This document shows, one piece after another, positions 42,761-51,357 of a stretch of 64,000 bases of DNA. A program made the translations under genes and the position numbers. Source of the stretch: GCA-2706205 sp964215955 (lineage in GTDB: Bacteria > Bdellovibrionota > Bacteriovoracia > Bacteriovoracales > Bacteriovoracaceae); NCBI GenBank assembly GCA_964215955.1, contig CAXPDR010000038.1, positions 158,978-222,977 of the forward strand. Direction: 5' to 3'. The notes under the pieces are model-generated. The model worked only from the letters and a program-made list of their open reading frames with translations. It did no database searches and was not told where the DNA came from. Numbering within the stretch: the first letter of the stretch is position 1; each line of letters opens with the position of its first letter.

Positions 42761-43698
42761 TTTATTTTAGGAGCTGGAGTTTTTTTAAGAATCTCTTTTA
42801 ACACATCCTCAACATTTAAATCTTCAAATTCAGCTTCCTCTGTTAAAATCACTCTATGATTTAAAACTGGAATGACGAGATCATAAATATCCGATGGAAT
42901 AACATAACCACGTCCTGATAGGTAAGCATAAGCCTGCGAAAGTTGAGTTAATGCTAAAGAAGCTCTAGCCGAAGCTCCATGCTGAATTGTTGAATGAGAT
43001 CTAGTAGCTGCAATGATTTTAACTATATATTCAATGAGACTATTATCAATGGAAACCTTACTGATCTCATTCTTTATGGCCATAAGTTCTTCTTCATTCA
43101 AGATTGGTTTGAGTTGTTCAACTTTTTGATTCTGCAGATGGTTTTGAATCATCTTAGCTTCCCCACTCAAAGATAGAAACCCCAAATTAGTTCTAATAGT
43201 AAAACGATCTAGTTGAGCTTCTGGTAATGGAAAAGTTCCATGAGATTCAATAGGATTCTGAGTGGCCATAACGAAGAAAACCTCAGGTAGCTTCGTTGTT
43301 TTATTCTCTACGGTAATTTGCTTTTCAGCCATGGCTTCTAGAAGAGCTGATTGAGTTCTAGGTGTTGCTCTATTTATTTCATCCGCCAGGAAAAAGTGAG
43401 AAAAAATAGCACCCTTTCGAAACAAAAATTTTTTAGACTCTGATTCATAAATAGTATTTCCTAAAATATCAGAAGGAAGTAAATCTGGGGTAAACTGCAC
43501 TCTTCCCAGTTTTAGGTCACATGATGAGGCAAAACATTTCGCAAGTATTGTTTTTCCTGTTCCAGGAATATCTTCGAGGAGAACATGTCCACCCATTAAC
43601 CATGTGGCAAAAATTACTTTAACCTTATCTTTTTTTTCTAAAACAATGTCATTTATTTGATCTAACAGGGTGTGAATTTTCTCTGTATAAGATAACAT
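42757..43698 (-). CDS. MoxR-family AAA+ ATPase
   Basis: 313 aa. Walker A is LLEDIPGTGKTILAK, Walker B FFLADEINRATPRTQ, followed by the MoxR-typical SALLEAMAEKQITVEN and VMATQNPIESHGTFPLPEAQ with sensor Arg QLDRFTIRTNL. The C-terminal lid has HGASARASLALTQLSQAYA. MoxR proteins act as chaperone-like ATPases for the assembly or regulation of envelope complexes together with DUF58 partners. It is the first of three tightly overlapping genes; the chemoreceptor gene ends 8 bases upstream on the same strand. Confidence 0.95.
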   Translation of the reverse strand: MLSYTEKIHTLLDQINDIVLEKKDKVKVIFATWLMGGHVLLEDIPGTGKTILAKCFASSCDLKLGRVQFTPDLLPSDILGNTIYESESKKFLFRKGAIFSHFFLADEINRATPRTQSALLEAMAEKQITVENKTTKLPEVFFVMATQNPIESHGTFPLPEAQLDRFTIRTNLGFLSLSGEAKMIQNHLQNQKVEQLKPILNEEELMAIKNEISKVSIDNSLIEYIVKIIAATRSHSTIQHGASARASLALTQLSQAYAYLSGRGYVIPSDIYDLVIPVLNHRVILTEEAEFEDLNVEDVLKEILKKTPAPKIK

Positions 43699-43706
43699 TT
43701 TTGATT

Positions 43707-44663
43707 TTATCGACTATTTTTTTCGTTTAACATTTTATCTAATCCATCAAAGACACCATCACTTCCCCTTTCCATTTCTTTCAATGCTTCATCAAGGGTT
43801 GAGTAATTAATCTCATCCTGGGCTATTAAATCAAAAACTTTTCTTGTTCCATTGTGAACAATGGAGTGTGGTTGCTCAAGTTCGGGATAAGATCTAAGAT
43901 GAGAGAAGCTATCCTTTCCATCTCCCTGATAATACCACTTCCCAAGTCTACAATTGTGATAATCTACAAATTGAAATACTTCTTTTTTCTTTATAACTGA
44001 TAAATAAGTATTCACCTTCCAAACCACATGATCCAATTTCGCGAGACTCATAAAAATTCTATCATTGGTCATTGAGACTCTTTGAATAGATCTTTCATTA
44101 GCACTATTAGTAGAGTTTAACTTCTCAGTAAATCCATTAATAATAGTATTCACATCATTACAAAGCTTGGTGGAATCCTCCATACTATCTTTGACTTCTA
44201 CAGATTGTTTATTAATCTCTTCTACCGCTTCAGTTATATCTTCTGCTGCTTTTTTCGTTTCCTTAGAAAGCTCTTTAACTTCTCCAGCAACAACAGCAAA
44301 GCCTTTTCCACTCTCACCGGCCCTAGCTGCTTCTATAGTCGCATTTAACGCCAAAAGATTAGTTTGATCCGATATTCCAACAATAACTTTGAGAAGCCCA
44401 TTAATGACTTCAACTAACTCATTCATTTTATATGTTTTTTCTTTTGAATCTTGAAGCTGTTGAGAAAGCCCAGTAATATCCTGCGAGATTTTTTTGGAAT
44501 TTGAGACTAGCTCGGAGAAGTCTCCTCTAATCTGGTTGAACTCTCCAAGAGATTCACTATTGATACTCACAGAGTCGGCTAAATTACTTTGAATATTTAC
44601 CAAGCCAGCTTTAACTCTTTCATTTTCATAATCTAAAATTTCTAGCATTTTCTTTTCATTCAT
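43707..44663 (-). CDS. Soluble chemoreceptor with C-terminal CZB zinc-binding domain
   Basis: 318 aa without membrane segments. The methyl-accepting signalling hairpin is short, with the tip SDQTNLLALNATIEAARAGE around residue 107 and GKGFAVVAGEVKELSKETKK after it. The C-terminal part is a CZB domain: H212 (KLDHVVWK), C238 (HNCRLGKWYYQGDGKD), H266 and H270 (EQPHSIVHNG), the three-His one-Cys zinc site of the family. CZB receptors sense zinc or hypochlorous acid. It lies 8 bases from moxR, so the two could be co-expressed. Confidence 0.92.
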   Translation of the reverse strand: MNEKKMLEILDYENERVKAGLVNIQSNLADSVSINSESLGEFNQIRGDFSELVSNSKKISQDITGLSQQLQDSKEKTYKMNELVEVINGLLKVIVGISDQTNLLALNATIEAARAGESGKGFAVVAGEVKELSKETKKAAEDITEAVEEINKQSVEVKDSMEDSTKLCNDVNTIINGFTEKLNSTNSANERSIQRVSMTNDRIFMSLAKLDHVVWKVNTYLSVIKKKEVFQFVDYHNCRLGKWYYQGDGKDSFSHLRSYPELEQPHSIVHNGTRKVFDLIAQDEINYSTLDEALKEMERGSDGVFDGLDKMLNEKNSR

Positions 44664-44711
44664 TTTTCTAATTATGAATGAAAATTTAATAATTTCATTA
44701 GGTAATATTTT

Positions 44712-45572
44712 CTAGACCTTAAGAAAGTCCTCTTTTGCAAACTTCAGTTTAATCGTATCAGGAATATAATTTTTGTAATAGCGGCTTTGAATCCATGCTT
44801 TTAATTTAAAATCTAAATCCTCTCTCGTTACGGCATAAAAATTGGCATTTTCGTTTTTAATAAAAGCAAACAGTTGGTCGGGCCTTTGCTTGACCTTTAC
44901 TACGACAATGGTACTGATTGGTTTATCACAGACTTTTAATATAGCATAGAAATGGATTGCTGCAGCTAAACTAACAAAAATATGAAATACATCATGGGCA
45001 TCAATAACCTGATTATAAATGACTGGCCACTTCGTAAAGTCAAAGACAGCTCCAATCGTGTATAAAACACCACCTAAGGCAATCCTCTTTACTGTAATCA
45101 TATCAATCTTTCTAAAAAAATTAACACTAAATATACTAATCCACCCAAGACTGATAAAAACACTTAGTTGAAACCACTCTGGCATTGAGTCGAAAAAAAC
45201 GGCACTTAAAGTTAACCCTGTTATTCCTAAAGACCAAATAACTAAAATAGGAAACCATCTTTTCCATCCACGTAAAAGGATAATTTGAAAAGGAGTGAGA
45301 GTCCCACAAATCATTAAATATATCCCAGCATGGTCAAGGATTTGGAGAACATAGTTTGCTGAAGTTCCTTTTTCTAAAAGATGATAAACACCACTCATAG
45401 CAAATAAAAAGACACCACAGAAAATATAGACGATATTCCCAAAAGTTCTTAGGGGGTTTCCCCTCCCCTTCCAGATAAGATAGACTCCAAAAATTAAAAA
45501 CATAAAAGAGCTAAGTAAGTGGGTAAATGAACTAAATGGCTCTGAGAATCCTAAAAAAGCAAGTTTATCCAT
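44712..45572 (-). CDS. Hemolysin III / PAQR-family membrane protein with C-terminal extension
   Basis: 286 aa. Seven membrane segments with the family's metal-site residues: SSFTHLLSSFMFL, MSGVYHLLEKG, LDHAGIYLMICGTLTPF and HDVFHIFVSLAAAIHFYA. PAQR-like enzymes are putative zinc hydrolases of membrane lipids. Residues after about 215 (DKPISTIVVVKVKQRPDQLF to FAKEDFLKV) form a soluble extension of some 70 residues that bacterial HlyIII proteins normally lack. It stands alone. Function is inferred from the family. Confidence 0.88.
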   Translation of the reverse strand: MDKLAFLGFSEPFSSFTHLLSSFMFLIFGVYLIWKGRGNPLRTFGNIVYIFCGVFLFAMSGVYHLLEKGTSANYVLQILDHAGIYLMICGTLTPFQIILLRGWKRWFPILVIWSLGITGLTLSAVFFDSMPEWFQLSVFISLGWISIFSVNFFRKIDMITVKRIALGGVLYTIGAVFDFTKWPVIYNQVIDAHDVFHIFVSLAAAIHFYAILKVCDKPISTIVVVKVKQRPDQLFAFIKNENANFYAVTREDLDFKLKAWIQSRYYKNYIPDTIKLKFAKEDFLKV

Positions 45573-45713
45573 AGGTTTAGAAGTTAATCATTAACAGATA
45601 TTTTGTATAGTTAAACTTATGTAAAGTTTAATTAAGAGTGGAATTATTACAACACTACTTGTCAATTAACGATCATATCAGCTAAACAACATAGAATATT
45701 AAAAGGATCATTT

Positions 45714-46865
45714 ATGAAGTTTTTACTTATCCTATTCATCGGTCAAATAAGTCTACTTGCACACGGTAAAATCGAAACAGCTAAAGCTGATAGAAGTGCA
45801 TGGGGAGGTTTCTGGTGGTCCATGAGAAATGCGGAACTTGCTCTTGGCTGGGACGGTAGTTATGAACGGAAAAGATTCACCACTCAGCAGGTAGAATTAT
45901 TTTCAAATTGCTTACATGATTCATCGCAGTTTTGTCAGAATATTATTTTAGAATTTACCAAAAATAATGCAATTTCACTGTCTCCTTTAATGAAATTTGA
46001 CCTTTTCATGAAAAAATACGTTGATAAAGAGTTTGGAGAAAATGCGCCTGAATACCTTTACTCAAAGTCAGCGATGAAAGAACTCGAAATTCATTATATA
46101 AATAACGATCCATCTCACAGGCATTATAAAAGTAAAGCATTTGCAGGAAAATGTATTGGATGGGCCTTATCTAATTTTGATTTCAACGAGCCCACCAAAG
46201 TTAAGACAATAAATGGAATTGACTTCACACCTGCCGATATAAAGGGAATCCTAGCTGCTATTTACAATGGAGCTCAATTTTTTATTCCCGACCATCTCGT
46301 TGTGGGGACAGAATATAGAAACCAAGGAAAAAACTCACAAGCTTATAAAGATGTAACACCACTACAATTTTTAAAAGGATTAAGGAGTACTATTGGGCAA
46401 GGTACTTTTTTAGAAGCAGATTTAGATCCAGGGTTCGGAGTTTGGAATTACCCAATTCACTCTTACAAGCTGATAACTGAAGATATAGACCTTGAAGAGA
46501 ATGTAGCGAAAGTAAAGATAGAAATTGAATTTGCTAATGATGAGGTTGCCATAGATACTGTCTTTTCTACTCAAACTACAAGAAAAGATATGAAGCAACG
46601 GACTTATACTGCAAATTTTACTTTGCCTGAAGATTGGGATCATAATTTAGCTTCTGTAATTGATTCCGAATGGACAGGAATCAGTGTAAATAATCATCCT
46701 GATGCTATCATTTTTGGCTTAGAGGATGACTGGAGAGAAATTATTCTTGAGTATGAAGATACGGAGATGGCTACAGAAGTAAACTTCGAGCTTTTAAAGT
46801 CCCATGATGGCTTTACCTCAGTAGTTGATACCTTACTCAAGAACTATTACAGTAATTCAAACTAG
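45714..46865 (+). CDS. Secreted protein, transglutaminase-elicitor-like
   Basis: 383 aa, signal peptide MKFLLILFIGQISLLAHG. The central region has KAFAGKCIGWALSNFDFNEP with a candidate nucleophile Cys near residue 147 and, further on, LEADLDPGFGVWNYPIHSY, which recalls the active-site Cys segment and the VDxDPGxEVWNxPVY segment of the TGase_elicitor family. The C-terminal 140 residues are a beta domain. Transglutaminases make isopeptide cross-links; some members act outside the cell. The assignment is from motif memory and is moderate. The next gene on the strand follows 48 bases later. Confidence 0.55.
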   Translation: MKFLLILFIGQISLLAHGKIETAKADRSAWGGFWWSMRNAELALGWDGSYERKRFTTQQVELFSNCLHDSSQFCQNIILEFTKNNAISLSPLMKFDLFMKKYVDKEFGENAPEYLYSKSAMKELEIHYINNDPSHRHYKSKAFAGKCIGWALSNFDFNEPTKVKTINGIDFTPADIKGILAAIYNGAQFFIPDHLVVGTEYRNQGKNSQAYKDVTPLQFLKGLRSTIGQGTFLEADLDPGFGVWNYPIHSYKLITEDIDLEENVAKVKIEIEFANDEVAIDTVFSTQTTRKDMKQRTYTANFTLPEDWDHNLASVIDSEWTGISVNNHPDAIIFGLEDDWREIILEYEDTEMATEVNFELLKSHDGFTSVVDTLLKNYYSNSN

Positions 46866-46913
46866 TATTCCCTACACTCTTGTATTCTTTCAAAAACATA
46901 AGAGAATATAAGA

Positions 46914-48701
46914 ATGGTATTATTTTTTTCTATTTTCTTCTTTTTTACCTCATTTGGATTTGCTAATACAGATGACCTAGATAAATTAGCCGGCGACTAT
47001 ATGTGCTACGGTGGTGGGATGGACTTCAAACATGAAAAAGCTAGTGAAGTTTATACCTATGAGGAATTTAGAACAGCTTATTCAAACTGTGAAGAACTAG
47101 ATACTCCTCAAGCGCTTGATCATGAATTCGATAATATCAACCAAAAAATCTTAAATTATGCGAATGAAAATGATTCAAAAAACACTTGTCCTGAGATCAA
47201 CGATTTTTTAAAAGAATACATTGAAAGGGAAAATAAAATCAGTGCCCATGTAGCTAGTATTAATCCCTTAAGACAAGAAAATATTTTTAAAAAATCTCAA
47301 ACTCTTAATTCAAAATTTGAAAAGATTGAAGATATTTCTGAATCAACAACTGCAGAAAATATGACCATTCGCTCAGCAGCTTTGGCCAATACAGCTGTTT
47401 ATTGTGCAGCCTCTGATATAAGTTTAAAAACAAACCCAATGTGGAGGCTTAAGGTTTACCTTTTGGGCGGAAAGTTTGCGAGTGAAGTCGAAGAAATAGT
47501 AGAATCCGGTCAAACCAGTAAAGGTTGTGCTAATGTCAAAGCCTCTGGTTCTAAAAATCTAGAAAATTTCTATGTGAATGTAGAAAATGCTGATACGACC
47601 CAACCACTAGTGATCACATACGACACAAAATCAGTAAAAGACCAGGTTAAGGTTTCTAAAAATGGTTCATCTCTACATGACTCAGGCTGCGTAGGAACAA
47701 ATGGAGATGTCATTCAAAATCTAACTCTTAATGAGGGAGATAAAAAGGTAAAAATAGATGTTGGTGCAAATTGTGAGACAGGTGGACAAGGAGGGACCTA
47801 CTGGGAGGTTCTTATTCAATGTACTGAAAAAGGTATTGAACCAGATCCAATGAATGAAGAGTGTTTAAGGCAAATGAACGAACTTTTGGATTATATAGAT
47901 CAGGGAGTAGTAAAGAGTAAAAAAATTCATAATCACTACTGGATGCAATCTGTTTGCTACGTGAAATCCCATAAAGATTTCAAAGATGATTACAAAGGGA
48001 ATCATACCCATCTAAAAAAGATTGCGGTCGACCTTTGCAAAAATAAAAAATGTAAAGCAGCTCCTTTTGAAACAGGAAAGATCAAATACACCAGTATTTA
48101 TTTTGATAAAACCACAAGAACAAAAAAATTCACAGCTAAAAAGTCATCTCAATCAGTGAATAATGGAAATCTAAAAAAAGGCAAAGCAAGTAAAAATCTT
48201 CAAAGAACCACTAAAGATAAAAAAGACTTAATTGCGATTGGTTGGTTTAGTCAACCAACAAAGTCTAATGAAAAATCAGATACAACTAAAAAAAGTTCAG
48301 ATGTCGCAACAATTTCAAACTTAGATACCCTTAAAACTGGATTTAGTAATCTACTCATAGAGAGGCCGGCTAGTAAAGAACAGTTAAAGAAACTAAATAT
48401 AAACAAAGACAAAATCGCCAGTAAGGATCTTGATCTCAAATGGTTCAAACAAAAAAATTTAGAAACAAAAGATTTAGCTTCAATAAAGAAAGATCAAGAT
48501 CTGAATAGAAAGAAGAGTGACAAAAAACTGAAAAAAGCTTTCAAAGAACAAGACGGGCTTGTTTATATCGACTTACGTTTTTTTAATATGTTTAAATGGG
48601 AGCTTTGTACACCTCTTGCAAATGCACCGGAAATATTCTCTCAGGTTTCAATGCGATATTGCTTAAGTGCATACCCAATCCTACTTCCTAGGTTTAAGTA
48701 G
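46914..48701 (+). CDS. Large secreted protein of unknown function
   Basis: 595 aa, signal peptide FFSIFFFFTSFGFA. The N-terminal 170 residues are helical with a few Cys (YMCYGGG, YSNCEEL, NTCPEI). Residues about 200-310 form a beta unit (ENFYVNVENADTTQPLVIT, VKIDVGANCETGGQ), perhaps a carbohydrate- or protein-binding sandwich. After a Cys/His-rich stretch (KIHNHYWMQSVCYVKSH) the last 200 residues are very rich in Lys and Ser. It probably follows the transglutaminase-like gene in one transcript, making a substrate or partner relation possible; that is inference. Confidence 0.68.
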   Translation: MVLFFSIFFFFTSFGFANTDDLDKLAGDYMCYGGGMDFKHEKASEVYTYEEFRTAYSNCEELDTPQALDHEFDNINQKILNYANENDSKNTCPEINDFLKEYIERENKISAHVASINPLRQENIFKKSQTLNSKFEKIEDISESTTAENMTIRSAALANTAVYCAASDISLKTNPMWRLKVYLLGGKFASEVEEIVESGQTSKGCANVKASGSKNLENFYVNVENADTTQPLVITYDTKSVKDQVKVSKNGSSLHDSGCVGTNGDVIQNLTLNEGDKKVKIDVGANCETGGQGGTYWEVLIQCTEKGIEPDPMNEECLRQMNELLDYIDQGVVKSKKIHNHYWMQSVCYVKSHKDFKDDYKGNHTHLKKIAVDLCKNKKCKAAPFETGKIKYTSIYFDKTTRTKKFTAKKSSQSVNNGNLKKGKASKNLQRTTKDKKDLIAIGWFSQPTKSNEKSDTTKKSSDVATISNLDTLKTGFSNLLIERPASKEQLKKLNINKDKIASKDLDLKWFKQKNLETKDLASIKKDQDLNRKKSDKKLKKAFKEQDGLVYIDLRFFNMFKWELCTPLANAPEIFSQVSMRYCLSAYPILLPRFK

Positions 48702-50757
48702 TCTTAAATTTATTGAAGTTCTCATAGTTGATCAACATTCTACCATCATCCAAGTGCTCTATAATATCTTCAAAATATTTTCCCTCTTCAATATCCGAAT
48801 AATGATAATTTTTTTGAGCATAAATAGTACTTGAATATGTTCCGTCGTGTCCTACTAAGTTTGCTAAAAAAGATACGACTTTGCCAGATGTTAAATCAAT
48901 TTCATACAAGGGGGACGTTTCATCAATTTCATGAGTAATCAACCAGGAAAGCCTAAAGAAGGGAGTTCGCTTTCGAACAAGCTTCAAGTCCTTAACCCTC
49001 CTAATAAACTCTCCTTCTGTCGTTATTTCATCTATCAAGACAGAAAAACTCATGGAAGCCTCAACAATATCGTTTCCACGAGTATTACTAACTCTAAAAG
49101 AAATGGCATTTTTGCCGTTAATGGGACTATTAATCATTTTTTCTGAAAATAATATTTTAGATGAGGGCCGAGAAATTTTAGCAAATAACATCCCTGTAAT
49201 TAATGCTACCCCAACGATTCCAAAAACGGCCTCAATTGTCACAATTAAATTTGAATAAAAGCCTGTTGGAGATAAGGTTCCATACCCTATTGTAGACATA
49301 GTCTGAACGCTAAAGAAAAAGGCATTTGAAAATGAATTTAAACCATTTGAGATACTATTTGGAGTTAACAAATAGAGACCCGCAAAAAGAACGTTACTTA
49401 AAATATAAATAAAAAATAAGGCTACAAAAATTTGAAGCCACGTAGCCTCGACGAAGTAAAAATACAAATCCTTTTTATAATTATTGGGAAGACCTTTCCT
49501 GATTGGGTTTAGATTAAAACTATTTTTAATTGTCTCAGGTTTTGTATGTATTTTGCGCTTATGAAATTCATGAGATGGAGTTGTTTCATCTTTGTCACTA
49601 ATATCAACTGGGGAATAAAAAATATCAAATAAAACTTGGAATAAACAAATAAACAGACATGAAAAAATGAACCAAAATGTTGTAAGGCTATGTGAAACGA
49701 AAGTAAGTAGAATTATCAAAATCCCAGACAAAACTCTTACACCTATTCTCGTTCCATCCCCTAACTCTGAGTATTTTCTGGAGGTCACAGAGTCAATAAT
49801 CGCAGTAGAGATGAGAACAACTCCGATAGCTCCACCTAAAGTAATAGCGTATTTCATTATGATAACGTCATTTATATCAAGACTGACAATTTTTTTTATT
49901 CCAACCCCTATAAGAACGATAGCAAACTGAAGAGGCAGATGAGTAAATAGCCATGTCACCATGGAAAATTTTCCCTTTTTCAACTCCGCTCCAGCAATAT
50001 CATCAAAATAAATCCACCAAACGGAACAGGTTAACAAAAGAGCAAAAGAAGCTTGTAAAATTTCAACACCACCTGTCCCTACAGCAGTTAGGCTGCTTAG
50101 AACTTTTACAAATGACTCCCCTAAAACGATTATAGTTAATAGACCATATCTTTCTGACAGATGTTCGAAATCAAGTTCATAAAATTCATTCATCTCTCGA
50201 GCTTTAATAAGAGTAGGACTTACAAAAACAATTAAAGCACCTATTCCCCAACCAATAAAATACAACTGATCAAATATTAAAGAGAAAAGCCAAATAAGGC
50301 TTACGCTTAGAAAGACACTTCCCCAAAAGATTTGATAATCTCTTCCAACCTTTTGTTGAAGGAAGGCCCTTAGATGCAATAAACTAAGTAACATCATAGA
50401 ACTACTATAAGAAAGTCCGAAGATGAGGTAATTACCATTAAGGAGATTAGGTATAGACATGGCCATGGCACCAACACAAAACATCTTCAAGAAAACAATA
50501 ATCCTATGAGGAAAATCATCTACTGTTAACCGGTTTGCATAATACGTAAAACCTGTCCAAGACAGCCACATAGAAATAAATATACCAGCTGACTTAAAAA
50601 AATAATCAATGGAAATATTTTTAGCAAATGTATCTCCAAGCTGAATGAATGCCGCCACATAAATAAGATCATAAAACAGTTCTAACCAAGTGACTTTTTT
50701 CTCTTTATCATGATTTAGGATATGAAATTCAGGGGTATGAAAAAAACGTTTCCTCAT
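48694..50757 (-). CDS. Fusion of LtrA membrane protein with a KirBac-type potassium channel
   Basis: 687 aa. Residues 1-390 are LtrA (low temperature requirement A): VTWLELFYDLIYVAAFIQLG, LSERYGLLTIIVLGESFVK and SVWWIYFDD, with about ten membrane helices. Residues about 425-687 are a KirBac inward-rectifier: slide helix region KKDLYFYFVEATWL, outer helix, FFFSVQTMSTIGYGTLSP with selectivity filter T489-I-G-Y-G, inner helix, FAKISRPSSKILFSEKMI and the cytoplasmic domain with RVKDLKLVRKRTPFFRLSW and HEIDETSPLYEIDL. K+ selectivity follows from TIGYG. LtrA's activity is not known to me. The two parts are joined by about 35 charged residues. Confidence 0.88.
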   Translation of the reverse strand: MRKRFFHTPEFHILNHDKEKKVTWLELFYDLIYVAAFIQLGDTFAKNISIDYFFKSAGIFISMWLSWTGFTYYANRLTVDDFPHRIIVFLKMFCVGAMAMSIPNLLNGNYLIFGLSYSSSMMLLSLLHLRAFLQQKVGRDYQIFWGSVFLSVSLIWLFSLIFDQLYFIGWGIGALIVFVSPTLIKAREMNEFYELDFEHLSERYGLLTIIVLGESFVKVLSSLTAVGTGGVEILQASFALLLTCSVWWIYFDDIAGAELKKGKFSMVTWLFTHLPLQFAIVLIGVGIKKIVSLDINDVIIMKYAITLGGAIGVVLISTAIIDSVTSRKYSELGDGTRIGVRVLSGILIILLTFVSHSLTTFWFIFSCLFICLFQVLFDIFYSPVDISDKDETTPSHEFHKRKIHTKPETIKNSFNLNPIRKGLPNNYKKDLYFYFVEATWLQIFVALFFIYILSNVLFAGLYLLTPNSISNGLNSFSNAFFFSVQTMSTIGYGTLSPTGFYSNLIVTIEAVFGIVGVALITGMLFAKISRPSSKILFSEKMINSPINGKNAISFRVSNTRGNDIVEASMSFSVLIDEITTEGEFIRRVKDLKLVRKRTPFFRLSWLITHEIDETSPLYEIDLTSGKVVSFLANLVGHDGTYSSTIYAQKNYHYSDIEEGKYFEDIIEHLDDGRMLINYENFNKFKTT

Positions 50758-50819
50758 TAAAAACTCTCATTAGTTAAATAGAAAGTAATTTTATATCACT
50801 TTCATTCAGCTTAAGACAA

Positions 50820-50846
50820 AAAAAAAGGGAGTCCAAAGACTCCCTA
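50820..50846 (-). terminator. Terminator of the small secreted protein gene
   Basis: GGGAGTC-CAAA-GACTCCC (50827-50844), followed on the minus strand by nine T. It lies 18 bases after the stop at 50864. Confidence 0.9.
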
Positions 50847-50863
50847 AAAAGTTATAATATAAA

Positions 50864-51349
50864 TTACTGCTTTGTGTAATAATAAATGGGGTAGTCACCA
50901 CTTTTTGTACACTTGTATTTATTTATTGTGTTTGGATTCCAAATTGTAAGTTTTTTACCAGAGACTTTATAATTAAAAACCCCATACTTTTCTACACCAA
51001 ATTGCTTTTTCTTGATGATGTTTGTCCATGTTTCAGCATTACACTTTGCCTTTACCATAGGTAACTCACCTTCATATTTGTTTTCAGCAGTATAAACAAT
51101 CTTTCCACGGTTTACTTGATCACAATTTAATTTAAATGGTGCCCAGCTACCAGACTTTGCTTTAACACTCATAACAAGTTCAGTTTCTAGAACATTTAGC
51201 ATGATTGAATATTCCATGAATTTTCCACCAAGCTTTAGTGTATATCCAGATTTACACTGAATTTTATCTACTTTATATAAGCCTCTTGGAATTTCAGCAC
51301 CAGCGCTCAAAGTAAATGTTGCTAAAATTAAAAGCATTAATGATTTCAT
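50864..51349 (-). CDS. Small secreted protein of unknown function
   Basis: 161 aa, signal peptide MKSLMLLILATFTLSAGA. The mature protein is beta-rich with four cysteines (DKIQCKSGYTLKLGG, KLNCDQVN, KAKCNAETW, NKYKCTKSG) and a basic C-terminus. Not recognised. It lies eight bases after the stop of the TonB-dependent receptor gene on the same strand and has its own terminator, so it is probably the last gene of the receptor operon. A periplasmic or surface partner of the receptor is conceivable but unsupported by any motif. Confidence 0.75.
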   Translation of the reverse strand: MKSLMLLILATFTLSAGAEIPRGLYKVDKIQCKSGYTLKLGGKFMEYSIMLNVLETELVMSVKAKSGSWAPFKLNCDQVNRGKIVYTAENKYEGELPMVKAKCNAETWTNIIKKKQFGVEKYGVFNYKVSGKKLTIWNPNTINKYKCTKSGDYPIYYYTKQ

Positions 51350-51357
51350 TCTTCCTC

